From Listeria immobilis (GTDB lineage: Bacteria; Bacillota; Bacilli; Lactobacillales; Listeriaceae), in the NCBI RefSeq assembly GCF_014322765.1, contig NZ_JAASTZ010000018.1:1-62545 (forward strand): 62,545 nt of DNA, written 5' to 3'. The translations under genes and the position numbers were made by a program. The notes beneath the pieces are model-generated. The model searched no databases. It was not told where the DNA came from and saw only the letters and a program-made list of their open reading frames with translations. Shown here in pieces: positions 36,155 to 44,805 of the stretch; positions within the stretch are counted from its first letter, which is position 1; each line of letters begins with the position of its first letter.

Positions 36155-36900
36155 GTTGATACCTCATTTCTATGTATAGCTCCTAAACATTTTGCACTAG
36201 GATATTCTTTCAAAAAAGGCGCGGCTAAATCGGCTTTAACTGCAGCTAAAATAACAGAAGCAGGTCCCGCAGTTTTATTCATTTTTTCATCATTTAATGT
36301 GTCATCAGGAATAAAAACACCATTATTCAGGTGTGCCAACAAGTTCGCTTCATAAGCCATTCCTTTTGATCCAACAGGAACCACTTCCAACACTGCATTA
36401 TTTTTAATTAGACGTTTTACCAATTGGTAGTCTGGCATTTGATCCATTTTTTGCAATACTTCTGCTCCGACAATTGGTTCTCCAAACGCAAATAAAATCG
36501 CAGCTTGATGCACATTAGTTATTTTCAGTGCCGCTCTAGTTGCGAATCCGGTTACAAGCACACCAACACTGGTCGCTGCTACTTCCATATTTTCTTCTGT
36601 ACTACCATTTAATTCAATATGCGCTAAATTAGCTTTTTTTAATTCATTCTCTAATCCAGCGATAATACGTCTTCCAGTTGGCTCCATTTCAGCACCAACA
36701 ACATCACTTACCGCTACAACTTCTGCGCCCGTTGCAATCATTTCAAGCAGTGCTACCCGCAATGTTAATTGGCCAGTTAACTCTGGCGCAACTGTTAGAC
36801 TATCATGCAGTTTCTCGCCAAAGCCAGCACTTATATCACAGCTGGTTAATATACAACCACTTGGTAAATCAATGATAGATAAATCCCTCACTTGCGGCAT
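36142..36900 (-). CDS. cblS: CblS-like alpha-ribazole kinase
   Basis: A 252-residue protein with an AIR-synthase/ThiL-like ATP-binding fold (SLTVAPELTGQLTLRVALLE, VVAVSDVVGAEMEPTGRRI, ITNVHQAAILFAFGEPIVGA, VPVGSKGMAYEANLLA). It matches the Listeria alpha-ribazole kinase, which phosphorylates imported alpha-ribazole so that CobS can use it, replacing CobT. Start chosen at ATG 36900, 8 nt after GGAGG; a GTG at 36915 overlaps that site. It sits directly before cobU. Confidence 0.82.
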   Translation of the reverse strand: MPQVRDLSIIDLPSGCILTSCDISAGFGEKLHDSLTVAPELTGQLTLRVALLEMIATGAEVVAVSDVVGAEMEPTGRRIIAGLENELKKANLAHIELNGSTEENMEVAATSVGVLVTGFATRAALKITNVHQAAILFAFGEPIVGAEVLQKMDQMPDYQLVKRLIKNNAVLEVVPVGSKGMAYEANLLAHLNNGVFIPDDTLNDEKMNKTAGPASVILAAVKADLAAPFLKEYPSAKCLGAIHRNEVSTWEK

Positions 36901-36925
36901 GGAAAGCACCTCCACCTAATAAAAA

Positions 36926-37357
36926 TTAATCTTCTAAATATGCGCGAAGTTCTTCGATGCCAGTTTCTTCTACTGAGGAGATATAAAATATTTTTTTCGC
37001 GCCAGCCAATTTTAATTCTCGTTCTGCTCGCTCAATATCTTTGTCCGATTCCGCTAAATCCACTTTGGTAACAATCCCAATAACCGGCTTAGCAAAAATA
37101 CTAGCAAACATCGGAGAAAATGTTTGTTTTTTCTCAGTAACACTTTGTAAAATCGCAATAACCGCGGCATCAGCTGCAGTAACTGTTAGCGCACTATAAA
37201 GTTGTCTATGTTGCACAAATTCACCGGGTGTATCTATCATTTCTTGAAAATAGTCCACCGCTTGCGTTTTCTTATATAAAATATCAAAACCATGTAATTT
37301 TTGGCATAGTGTTGTTTTTCCACAACCAACTGATCCCATTACCATCATTTTCTTCAA
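36926..37357 (-). CDS. pduV: PduV GTPase
   Basis: A 143-residue EutP/PduV-type P-loop protein. Walker A: MGSVGCGKTTLCQKL; switch-like IDTPGEFVQHRQLY; the guanine-specificity motif is TKVDLAE. In Salmonella PduV associates with the outside of the compartment; its job is uncertain. It lies 5 bp after pduU. Confidence 0.92.
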   Translation of the reverse strand: MKKMMVMGSVGCGKTTLCQKLHGFDILYKKTQAVDYFQEMIDTPGEFVQHRQLYSALTVTAADAAVIAILQSVTEKKQTFSPMFASIFAKPVIGIVTKVDLAESDKDIERAERELKLAGAKKIFYISSVEETGIEELRAYLED

Positions 37358-37362
37358 GTGAC

Positions 37363-37722
37363 TCAGCTCCTAGTAAGTTTTGGAATCGAGAAATCTAAAA
37401 TTTCATGTAAAGAATAAACCACTTGTTGTAGAGCCGATTCCACGGATGAAACATCTCCAGTAAGTACAACCGATCCACTAAAACGGTCAATAAAACCAAT
37501 TTGAACATCCCCTGATTTAGTGGCGATATCACTGGCAATAATTGCTGCTTCACTTGGAGTTATCGTTAAAATACCAATAGCGCTAGCACCCTCTTCTAGA
37601 CCTAATTTTATATAAATATCACGGTTAGGATTGGCAATTAAATGCGCAAGTGTCACCTGTTTACCTGGTACGTATTCTTGAATTACACGCTCTTTATTAT
37701 CATCAAAACTCATTTTTCTCAC
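37363..37722 (-). CDS. pduU: PduU hexameric shell protein (permuted BMC)
   Basis: A 119-residue circularly permuted BMC protein ([60 protein letters not shown]). PduU/EutS hexamers carry a beta-barrel plug on the pore. The eut locus here has no EutS, so this may serve one or both systems. It lies after a hairpin that separates it from pduT. Confidence 0.92.
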   Translation of the reverse strand: MRKMSFDDNKERVIQEYVPGKQVTLAHLIANPNRDIYIKLGLEEGASAIGILTITPSEAAIIASDIATKSGDVQIGFIDRFSGSVVLTGDVSSVESALQQVVYSLHEILDFSIPKLTRS

Positions 37723-37792
37723 TCCTTATCTAGACAAACTCTCTCAAAATAATCCTAACATATTAAAACACCACTATTTTGTCAGATTCTAC

Positions 37793-37830
37793 AAAAGGCA
37801 CGCAACCTCAGTCAGTGCGCACCTTTTTTT
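37793..37830. terminator. Hairpin between pduT and pduU
   Basis: An 8-bp stem (37797-37804 with 37816-37823, two G-U pairs). T7 follows on the plus strand and TTTTGTAG on the minus strand. It is nested in a larger inverted repeat (37772-37784 with 37840-37852), so the 139-bp gap is likely to fold as a whole and attenuate pduU-V-cob expression. Confidence 0.5.
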
Positions 37831-37842
37831 AAAAGTCCATGA

Positions 37843-37859
37843 CAATATAGTGTTATCTT
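37843..37859 (+). promoter_or_regulatory. Second copy of the CAATATA(T/G)TGTTATCTT box
   Basis: It matches the box upstream of pocR (32873-32889) at 16 of 17 positions. It lies 3 bp beyond the pduT stop codon, in the pduT-pduU gap. Confidence 0.4.
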
Positions 37860-37861
37860 TT

Positions 37862-38416
37862 TTAATAAATTAAGCTCTCAAAAACTTCTTTGCGAGGACG
37901 TGGAATAACTACTTTATTAATTAACAGTGCCTCTTCCTTTGCAGCTGAAATGCCTGCTTCTACTGCTGCTTCACATGCTGCTGTATCACCAGTAAGTACT
38001 ACAAATGACTTTCCAGCAATACCTGTCGCTAAACGAATATCCATTAGCTGGACATCCGCTGCCTTTACTGCTGCATCTGCGGCAATAATAGATCCAGAAC
38101 AAGAATAATATTCCATCACACCTACTGCATTCATTTCATCAGGAACCTCCGTTTTGTTGATAGCCTTAATTACTTGATCTGATACTCGTGGAATCACTAA
38201 GTTTCCAACAATATTTGCTGCACCTAGTTGCGTTCCGGCTTCAATAGATTGTGCTACCGAGTCGACGGTTCCAGCAATTAGTATATAATACTTCCCTGGA
38301 CAGCTGGCTTTGGCATAAATCAACTCTGAATTTGCTGCTTTAAGCATAGCATCAACTGCTTCAATGCCTTTTGAAATACTATTTAGTTCTAAAAATCCTA
38401 ATGTATCCATTTTCAT
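37862..38416 (-). CDS. pduT: PduT tandem-BMC shell protein with Fe-S site
   Basis: A 184-residue BMC-T protein (TLGFLELNSISKGIEAVDAM; AVGVMEYYSCSGSIIAADAA; VIPRPRKEVFESL). Cys39 in ASCPGKYY corresponds to the Salmonella PduT cysteine whose trimer binds one [4Fe-4S] cluster, allowing electron transfer across the shell, probably with PduS. It overlaps pduS by 4 bp. Confidence 0.93.
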   Translation of the reverse strand: MKMDTLGFLELNSISKGIEAVDAMLKAANSELIYAKASCPGKYYILIAGTVDSVAQSIEAGTQLGAANIVGNLVIPRVSDQVIKAINKTEVPDEMNAVGVMEYYSCSGSIIAADAAVKAADVQLMDIRLATGIAGKSFVVLTGDTAACEAAVEAGISAAKEEALLINKVVIPRPRKEVFESLIY

Positions 38417-39768
38417 GACATCACCTTCTTAATATGAACTTTGTCTTCTGTAATACTTATGATTTGACCATCAATGCTGGCATGAATATTCGCCCCTAAA
38501 GCAGTATCAGGAATTTTAGCAATTAAGTCTCCTTTTTTCACCAGGTCTCCTTCGCTCACTACTGGAATTGACGGCGCACCTATATGCATTTTTGTTGGGA
38601 TAAATACTTCCTCCACATCTAAATAATGCATTTTTTCTAAATGAACATCGGCATATTGCTGCAAGCCCATTTTTATTAAAATATTTTTTGGAGCAATGGA
38701 TTTATATTCTCGCATTGGATCTGGGGTAAACTCTTTTTTGTCCGTTTGATAACGAATTCCTTGTTTTAAAAGTTCTTTTTTTACATGAATATTTACTTGA
38801 CGCGGGGAAAGCCCCATTGGACAAGCAATTACTTCACAAATACCACATTCACAACAAATCATTGCTTCTTCCCAAATAGGATCATCTTTAATCGCGGAAA
38901 TATCTTCTGCAACTGCAAAATGACGCATCACTTTATGGGGGTGAATATCGTGTCCAAGCTGTTTACGTGGACATAAATCTGTACAAAGTGTGCACTGGAT
39001 ACATGCTGATTTAGTTTCATTAAAAATTTGCTCTACCGTTTGATAATGCAGTTTATGCAAATAACCCGTATCTTCTGCAACAATCAGACCAGAAGTTGTT
39101 TTTGTCACTACTTTTTCAGAGATAGTGGATTGATTGTTTAATTTTCCCATCATTGGTCCGCCATCTAGAAAAAGATACTCTGATAAGTTTGTACCACCAG
39201 CAGCAGCTAAACATACTTCAAAAGGAGTTCCAACTGGTACATCTAACAGCTTTGGTTCGCCTACTGCCCCAGTAACCGTTAATTGCTTTCGAATCACAGG
39301 AGCACCGTCATCAATCGCATGGAAAACATTCCACATAGTTGATACATTCGAAACAATACAACCTACCATTAATGGAATTCCGCTTGGAGGTACAACTCGT
39401 CCGGTTACTTCAAAAACCATTACTTGTTCATCACCGGTTGGATACACATTATCCATCTCATGAATAGTCACACTGGAATTAAGTTCTTGAATCGCCATGC
39501 GTAGTGCTGCGATTTCTTCAGTGTAATAACGCTTTGTTGCAATAACTGCAAATTCTGCACCTACTTGGCTTTTAACCATTTCAATAGCTTTAACTGTTTC
39601 AACTGCATGGTTTCTCATAACAAAATGATCTGTTTTTAGTAACGGCTCACATTCAGCCGCATTAATGATTAAATATTCTACTTCTCCGCTAAATTTGGCA
39701 TGTGTTGGAAACCCCGCTCCACCACAACCAACAACACCAGCATCTTTAATTTTTTCTAAAATGGACAT
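38413..39768 (-). CDS. pduS: PduS cobalamin reductase (flavin/Fe-S protein)
   Basis: A 451-residue RnfC-like protein. The N-terminal AGVVGCGGAGFPTHAKFS is the FMN/NADH-binding motif; INAAECEPLLKTDH follows. Two Cys clusters for Fe-S centres are CIQCTLCTDLCP and CCECGICEVIACP. It reduces cob(III)alamin to cob(I)alamin for PduO, probably with PduT. It is the first gene of the pduSTUV-cob operon and has its own cre-overlapped promoter. Confidence 0.93.
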   Translation of the reverse strand: MSILEKIKDAGVVGCGGAGFPTHAKFSGEVEYLIINAAECEPLLKTDHFVMRNHAVETVKAIEMVKSQVGAEFAVIATKRYYTEEIAALRMAIQELNSSVTIHEMDNVYPTGDEQVMVFEVTGRVVPPSGIPLMVGCIVSNVSTMWNVFHAIDDGAPVIRKQLTVTGAVGEPKLLDVPVGTPFEVCLAAAGGTNLSEYLFLDGGPMMGKLNNQSTISEKVVTKTTSGLIVAEDTGYLHKLHYQTVEQIFNETKSACIQCTLCTDLCPRKQLGHDIHPHKVMRHFAVAEDISAIKDDPIWEEAMICCECGICEVIACPMGLSPRQVNIHVKKELLKQGIRYQTDKKEFTPDPMREYKSIAPKNILIKMGLQQYADVHLEKMHYLDVEEVFIPTKMHIGAPSIPVVSEGDLVKKGDLIAKIPDTALGANIHASIDGQIISITEDKVHIKKVMS

Positions 39769-39796
39769 TGGTTCAACACCCTCTTAATAGTTTTTC

Positions 39797-39825
39797 AGTA
39801 TACTTCCATGATAGAGCGTTTACAT
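39797..39825 (-). promoter_or_regulatory. pduS promoter overlapped by a cre-like site
   Basis: Minus strand -10 TATACT (39797-39802); the -35 zone ATGTAA (39820-39825), at 17-bp spacing, is part of TGTAAACGCTCTAT (39811-39824), 12 of 14 to the cre consensus. The geometry is the same as at pocR. A CAATATAGT box lies about 40 bp further upstream (39865). Confidence 0.55.
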
Positions 39826-39911
39826 TCCAAAATCTATAGTAAAATTTTGCAGGTGGAAAGACAGCAATATAGTAGAACAAAATGATATATTTAACTCCAT
39901 TCCTTTATAAT

Positions 39912-39957
39912 GAAAAAAGCTAAAAATACCTACTTTCAGGAATTTTTAGCTTTTTTC
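39912..39957. terminator. Terminator between the dehydrogenase gene and the pduS promoter
   Basis: Long A/T stem (AAAAAAGCTAAAAAT.. with ..ATTTTTAGCTTTTTT), active in both directions in principle. On the minus strand it directly follows the stop codon of the precorrin-2 dehydrogenase-like gene. Confidence 0.8.
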
Positions 39958-40430
39958 TAATTCTTTTTAACTCGTTTAGCAATTTCTTTTGTATCAAAGT
40001 TATCAACTAGATCTTCTATTTCATTTTTTACTTTTTTAGCATAACTTGGATTTCCTCCATCTGTTGAAATCCCAATAACTAATTCCTTTTTCGTTACTGT
40101 CGCCATATTAAAAAAGGTAGAATTGGCTTGGTTTGTCGTATCATTTACCAGCTGATTAGCAGAAGCATCTTGCATAACTGCTTGATTTACTTCGAGATTA
40201 TCTGTACAAATAAAAACCAGAAATGCGCCTTCCAGATGTTCTTTACGATAGGCTTCTTCTAAAAAATGTACATCCAATGTTTTAATTTCTGGCAATACAG
40301 TTATACCAACAACTAAGACATCCGCAGCAGTCCCCACTAATCCCTTAGCCTTACGAAGTGCCACCTTCCCGCCACCGATAATCACTACTTTTTTCTCAGT
40401 CAAATCTAACATAATCGGATACTTCATCAA
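39957..40430 (-). CDS. Precorrin-2 dehydrogenase-like protein (SirC/Met8 N-terminal domain)
   Basis: A 157-residue NAD-binding protein. The Rossmann motif VVIIGGGKVALRKAKGL is at the N-terminus; ISTDGGNPSYAKKVKNEIE is the family C-terminal signature. It matches the dehydrogenase/ferrochelatase domain of siroheme synthase without the methylase. It would oxidise precorrin-2 to sirohydrochlorin, linking to siroheme or anaerobic cobalamin synthesis, which fits its place beside the cob genes. It is shorter than typical SirC (about 200). Confidence 0.82.
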   Translation of the reverse strand: MMKYPIMLDLTEKKVVIIGGGKVALRKAKGLVGTAADVLVVGITVLPEIKTLDVHFLEEAYRKEHLEGAFLVFICTDNLEVNQAVMQDASANQLVNDTTNQANSTFFNMATVTKKELVIGISTDGGNPSYAKKVKNEIEDLVDNFDTKEIAKRVKKN

Positions 40431-40518
40431 TAATCCTCCGTATATTTTTCTTCATTTTAACACATAATCTACTTTAAAATCGGGTATATTAGAAATAAAT
40501 CAAAAGGAGGTAGAACAA

Positions 40519-40926
40519 ATGTTTAATCATGCAAAGCCCGTTTCGACTTTCCTGACTTTTAATGGAAATGCCGAAGAAGCAATGAATTTTTATCTAGCAA
40601 CGTTTCCCGATATTAAACAAGTCGCCCTCACCTATTTTACCAAACCAGAACAAGGAGGAGAAATTGGCAAAGTATTGAATGGTACTTTTGAAATTAAAAA
40701 TGCTGCTTTTATGGTAATGGACATGACAGATAATGCTTCACCAGATTTTAGCTGGTCTGCCTCAACGATCTACTTTGCTGAAACAGAAAGTGAATTCGAT
40801 GACCTTTTTAACAAACTTTCTAAAGAAGGAACTGTGATGATGGGACCTGAAGAAGTCGAACAGCTTCGAAAAGTCGCTTGGGTAACAGATAAATATGGGG
40901 TTACTTGGCAACTTGTTTTCCAATAA
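40519..40926 (+). CDS. VOC-fold PhnB-like protein
   Basis: A 135-residue protein of the PhnB / 3-demethylubiquinone-9-methyltransferase-like group (KPVSTFLTFNGNAEEAMNFY; VTDKYGVTWQLVF). It has two beta-alpha-beta modules of the VOC superfamily; the substrate is unknown. It has a strong AGGAGG site, is monocistronic, and is followed by a terminator. Confidence 0.85.
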   Translation: MFNHAKPVSTFLTFNGNAEEAMNFYLATFPDIKQVALTYFTKPEQGGEIGKVLNGTFEIKNAAFMVMDMTDNASPDFSWSASTIYFAETESEFDDLFNKLSKEGTVMMGPEEVEQLRKVAWVTDKYGVTWQLVFQ

Positions 40927-40934
40927 TTTTTAGA

Positions 40935-40965
40935 GAAAGCGCGGATCATCGCGTTTTCTTTTTTT
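40935..40965 (+). terminator. Terminator of the VOC protein gene
   Basis: A 9-bp stem (GAAAGCGCG with CGCGTTTTC, one G-U) and a 6-nt loop, then T7. Confidence 0.8.
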
Positions 40966-40988
40966 AGCAAATCATGCTATTCGAATTG

Positions 40989-41018
40989 TTTGACCATTTT
41001 CGACCATTATGCTAAGAT
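40989..41018 (+). promoter_or_regulatory. clpP1-like promoter with CtsR heptad repeat
   Basis: -35 TTGACC (40990-40995), 17-bp spacer, extended -10 TGC-TAAGAT (41013-41018). Overlapping the -35 is TTTGACC-ATT-TTCGACC (40989-41005), the CtsR operator (TTTGACC-3-TTTGACC) with one mismatch. Class III heat-shock control is expected. Confidence 0.75.
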
Positions 41019-41063
41019 ACTTGTAATGCAACTAATACAAGGCTTTTAAAGGAGGACTTTTTC

Positions 41064-41636
41064 ATGGCAGAAAATAAAAACAATGAAAATATTACAAACA
41101 TCCTTACTCAAAAATTAATTGATACGCGAACTGTATTAATCTACGGTGAAATTAATCAAGAGCTAGCAGAAGATGTTTCTAAACAACTTCTACTATTAGA
41201 ATCTATTAGTGACGAGCCAATTACCGTTTTCATTAATAGCCAAGGTGGGCACGTGGAAGCTGGCGATACCATTCATGATATGATTAAATTTATTAAGCCA
41301 ACTGTCAAAATAGTTGGAACTGGCTGGGTTGCAAGCGCCGGAATTACCATTTACTTGGCAGCAGAAAAAGAAAATCGCTTTAGCTTACCAAATACACGTT
41401 ATATGATTCACCAACCAGCTGGCGGTGTACAAGGTCAAAGTACCGAAATTGAAATCGAAGCAAAAGAAATCATCCGGATGCGTGAACGAATTAATCGCTT
41501 AATCGCCGAAGCAACTGGTCAAACATACGAGCAAATTTCCAACGATACTGATAGAAACTTCTGGTTATCCGTGAATGAAGCAAAAGATTACGGCATCGTC
41601 AATGCAATTATTGAAAACCGCGATAGCTTAAAATAA
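41064..41636 (+). CDS. clpP1: ClpP1-type protease subunit with Asn in the catalytic triad
   Basis: A 190-residue ClpP paralogue. The nucleophile is Ser91 (GWVASAG) and the base is His116 (YMIHQP). The third residue, normally Asp in DTDRD, is Asn165 here (DTDRNFW), as reported for ClpP1 of L. monocytogenes, which is poorly active alone and works in mixed ClpP1/ClpP2 rings. It is monocistronic, with a CtsR-like box at its promoter and a strong terminator. Confidence 0.92.
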   Translation: MAENKNNENITNILTQKLIDTRTVLIYGEINQELAEDVSKQLLLLESISDEPITVFINSQGGHVEAGDTIHDMIKFIKPTVKIVGTGWVASAGITIYLAAEKENRFSLPNTRYMIHQPAGGVQGQSTEIEIEAKEIIRMRERINRLIAEATGQTYEQISNDTDRNFWLSVNEAKDYGIVNAIIENRDSLK

Positions 41637-41642
41637 ACCAAA

Positions 41643-41677
41643 CGAGGCTAACTTAATCGAAGTTAGCCTCGTTTTTT
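41643..41677 (+). terminator. Terminator of the clpP1-like gene
   Basis: A perfect 12-bp stem (CGAGGCTAACTT with AAGTTAGCCTCG), a 5-nt loop, then T6. Confidence 0.95.
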
Positions 41678-41696
41678 ATCGAAAGGATGGGTATAA

Positions 41697-42044
41697 ATGG
41701 AATTAACAAAGGAAAATTTTCAAAAGTTAGACGAAATTCATTTATCCACGGACAACCGGCAGTCTATGGAAGAAATTATCGCTATTTTAAGCGAGTCTTA
41801 TATAGAGATAACACAAAGCGGTCAAATAACAGACTATGCGTATTATAAATCACTAACCTCTTTAAGTACCAATCCGCTAGAAATAATCGACTACGCTATA
41901 AAAATAATGGATCCAACAAAAGTGCTTAGCTACTATAAACTAAAAGATACCGTGGAAAATACTTATACAATGAGAAGTAATTTATGGGTACTTGAAAACG
42001 GCGCTTGGAAACTTACTTTTCATCAAGGGACTAGGATAGTGTGA
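41697..42044 (+). CDS. NTF2-like (DUF4440/SnoaL-type) protein
   Basis: A 115-residue protein with a cone-shaped NTF2-like pattern: a helical N-terminal part, then strands ending in RSNLWVLENGAWKLTFHQGT, typical of the DUF4440 group. Members bind small ligands or act as isomerases; the function here is unknown. The ribosome site AAAGGATGGG lies about 6 nt upstream, and the gene is just downstream of the clpP1 terminator. Confidence 0.65.
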   Translation: MELTKENFQKLDEIHLSTDNRQSMEEIIAILSESYIEITQSGQITDYAYYKSLTSLSTNPLEIIDYAIKIMDPTKVLSYYKLKDTVENTYTMRSNLWVLENGAWKLTFHQGTRIV

Positions 42045-42093
42045 CAACTCCAACAACGCTATCTTCCTTACGTTGTTATTCTTTTTTAAAATT

Positions 42094-42546
42094 TCAAACT
42101 AAATCCTTTCGAAATAAAATAGTATGCTTCATTTCAGATTTCTTTTCAAAGCCCATTTTTGTTAGAAATTGAATAGCCGCCACATTCTCTTTCCGCACTT
42201 CATCCAACATAACTCTACCACCACAGTCATTCACAAAATAAGCTAAAAACTGTTGTAAAGCTATTTTGGCGATAGAATGACCACGATATTTTGCGCCAAC
42301 TTTGATATTTAAATGCGCAACACCATCTTTCAAATCTCGAAAACTTACTTCACCGACAGATTGCTTATTCCATTTTATAATAAAATAGGCATTTGTTTTT
42401 AATGATTTTGATTGTAACCAGTCCATTCTAGTTTCTTTTGGAAAAGGAAATGGACCACCAAGAATTTGTGTGGTTGCAGGATCTCCCCATAACCATTCAA
42501 TAAAGGGAAAATCTGCGGTAGTTGGTTTTTGTAATAGGATTTCCAT
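42094..42546 (-). CDS. GNAT-family N-acetyltransferase
   Basis: A 150-residue acetyltransferase. The acetyl-CoA loop region is LNIKVGAKYRGHSIAKIALQ, and VRKENVAAIQFLTKMGFEKK is the standard C-terminal motif. The frame opens at 42597 inside the next gene, but ATG 42546 follows GGAGGGG by about 9 nt. The substrate is unknown. It is probably co-transcribed with the upstream glycosidase. Confidence 0.82.
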   Translation of the reverse strand: MEILLQKPTTADFPFIEWLWGDPATTQILGGPFPFPKETRMDWLQSKSLKTNAYFIIKWNKQSVGEVSFRDLKDGVAHLNIKVGAKYRGHSIAKIALQQFLAYFVNDCGGRVMLDEVRKENVAAIQFLTKMGFEKKSEMKHTILFRKDLV

Positions 42547-42565
42547 GCTAGTCTTCCCCTCCGTT

Positions 42566-44788
42566 CTAAATTTTTTTATATTTGCTGACACGTTCATCCT
42601 CTATCACACCAGAGAAATCTTGTCCGTATGCAAAATCATAGCGATTACCAAGTTCATCTGTGTAAGGCGTCATATCATGAGCAACATCTTCTTTTTGTGT
42701 TTCAACGACATCCATACTTGCTGGCATTTGGAATGGTAATAAGCCACTTGGTTCTGTTTCGCCGCAAAGAATCGTTAGCAATGCTTGCGTGGTGGCGGAA
42801 AAATGAACTAACAAGCCATCAACTGCTGTTTCGAACTCAGCGACAACTGTCGGATTGGCACTATCTAAACAAACAATTACTGGTTTATCTCCCATTATTT
42901 TTTTCGTTGTTAAAATGGCATCTAAATCAGATTCGTTTGTCGTTTTATTCGTTTTGTTTTTATAAGAACGATTAGTTGACTCCTCAAGCGGATCTCCACC
43001 AGCAATACTGATTTCACGAGCAAGTTTAGCAGTATACGGCCGATATTGTAAAGAAATTGGCAAGTAGCCATCTTGTTCCGTATAGGCAACAGACTGTGGT
43101 GATTCGATAAAGACAAGCGCAAAATCAGCTTCCTTTGGGTCTTCTACTAATTGATAAAATTTAGCTACTATTTGTTTATCTACTGGAAACTGTTTTGTTG
43201 CAGCAATCTTTTTACCAAACCAATCAAACGTTTCTGGACGAGTTCGCTCCGGAATATATACTTTTAACTTTTTCGCCAGTGGTAAGACTTGTTTTTTATT
43301 TTTAAGAAGTACCACTGATTTTTTCTGTGCCTCAAATCCAGCTTCCATATAAGTAGGATTTCCACATATTTCTTTGGATTTTGCTAGCGATAAGTAAGGG
43401 TTTTCGAATAAGCCTGTTTGGAAAATGTTGCGTAATAAGCGGTGAGCACTTTGTTCGAAGCGGCTGCGCATCACGTCTTCACCAAATTGCGCTTTACCCA
43501 TTTCATAGGCAGCAAGTACTGGTTTTAAATCATTGTTTCCACCAAACTGATCGACACCTGCTAAAATCGATTGATAATGCCGTTCTTCCACTGATTTATC
43601 TTCCACACCCCAACTTTTCCCAGAAATAAATTGACTCATACTGTGATTGTCGTGCGTAATATTCCAATCAGTACAAACAACCCCATCATACTTATATTTA
43701 TCACGTAGTAAATCTTGGACTAAATAACGATTAAAGCCATTGCCAACATTACTGGGAGTTTGATTGTAGGAAATTGTATAATAGGGCATAATGGCGCTTG
43801 CGTATCCCGTTTTATCTAGTTTAAAAGCGCCTTCTGTAAATGGTTTTAAATGCGCTTCAAAATTATCCCCCGGGTACACGGCATATTTTCCGTAAGCATA
43901 ATGCGCATCTCGACCAGCTTCCCCACTACCGCCACCGGGCCAATGTTTCACCATCGCATTAACACTATCACTTCCAAAGCCTGCTTCACTATTTTGGAAG
44001 CCTTCACAATAAGCTTTTGCCATATCCGCACTCAGCTTGCTATCTTCACCAAAAGTTCCGTTAAACCGCATCCAACGTGGTTCCGTCGCAATATCGACTT
44101 GTGGGGATAATGCCGTTGTAATCCCTAACGCGCGATATTCTAATGAAGCAATCTCACCAAATTGTTTTACTACTTCTGGATCGAAAGTGGCAGCAAGTCC
44201 AAGCGGTTCAGGCCATTTGGAAATATCGCCACCAGAACCTGCATTAAATTCTGTATTCGCTTCACTCGTATGGCGTGGATCGCTACTCATATTAATCGGA
44301 ATCCCAAAATCCAAGTTTTCCACAAAAGCTTGCATTTGGTTATTCCAAGTCACCGCAGCTTCGGTGTTTTCCACTGCTGTTAATAACACATGGCGCAATC
44401 TATCCTCTTTTAAAAATGCCTTTTGCTGATCGGTAATATCCGAAATTTTTGCCTGCTTATTTTCCTTTAAAGGTAAGTCATCATAAGTCCCCGCAAACAT
44501 CTCCGCAAATCGCCCCGTTGTTGCCACACTTTGATGCCCACTATAAAGCATTAATCCCGCAATCTCTTCCAGCGGTAATTGTGAAACTAAATCCGCAATT
44601 CGTTCCTCCATCGGTAAACGCCAATCTTCATAAGGATCTAGCCGTCCATTTTTATTTAAATCTTTAAATGCAAAACCATCTATTTCTAAAATTTCCACTG
44701 TGCTGTCTTTCGCAAGGCCTAGAGTCTCTCCATTTTCATTTTCAATTAAAACATAGGTATCGTTGTCAGTTACTTTATATTTTTTCAT
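42566..44788 (-). CDS. GH3 family beta-glucosidase-type hydrolase
   Basis: A 740-residue cytosolic glycoside hydrolase family 3 enzyme; no signal peptide. The N-terminal TIM barrel contains AMVKHWPGGGSGEAGRDAHY (K-H-F/W substrate motif) and the nucleophile Asp in YDGVVCTDWN; the C-terminal alpha/beta sandwich follows (QKKSVVLLKNKKQVLPLAKK). A short dockerin-like string occurs near residue 38 (FKDLNKNGRLDPYEDW), usual in this subgroup. The sugar substrate is not clear. Confidence 0.9.
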   Translation of the reverse strand: MKKYKVTDNDTYVLIENENGETLGLAKDSTVEILEIDGFAFKDLNKNGRLDPYEDWRLPMEERIADLVSQLPLEEIAGLMLYSGHQSVATTGRFAEMFAGTYDDLPLKENKQAKISDITDQQKAFLKEDRLRHVLLTAVENTEAAVTWNNQMQAFVENLDFGIPINMSSDPRHTSEANTEFNAGSGGDISKWPEPLGLAATFDPEVVKQFGEIASLEYRALGITTALSPQVDIATEPRWMRFNGTFGEDSKLSADMAKAYCEGFQNSEAGFGSDSVNAMVKHWPGGGSGEAGRDAHYAYGKYAVYPGDNFEAHLKPFTEGAFKLDKTGYASAIMPYYTISYNQTPSNVGNGFNRYLVQDLLRDKYKYDGVVCTDWNITHDNHSMSQFISGKSWGVEDKSVEERHYQSILAGVDQFGGNNDLKPVLAAYEMGKAQFGEDVMRSRFEQSAHRLLRNIFQTGLFENPYLSLAKSKEICGNPTYMEAGFEAQKKSVVLLKNKKQVLPLAKKLKVYIPERTRPETFDWFGKKIAATKQFPVDKQIVAKFYQLVEDPKEADFALVFIESPQSVAYTEQDGYLPISLQYRPYTAKLAREISIAGGDPLEESTNRSYKNKTNKTTNESDLDAILTTKKIMGDKPVIVCLDSANPTVVAEFETAVDGLLVHFSATTQALLTILCGETEPSGLLPFQMPASMDVVETQKEDVAHDMTPYTDELGNRYDFAYGQDFSGVIEDERVSKYKKI

Positions 44789-44805
44789 CTTGAAAACTCC
44801 TTTTC

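Noticed and set aside
42566-42597. Longer acetyltransferase start inside the glycosidase gene
   Set aside because: ATG 42546 has a strong GGAGGGG site; the upstream extension has none.
43850-44429. Plus-strand frames opposite the GH3 gene
   Set aside because: Shadow frames of a clearly conserved glycosidase.
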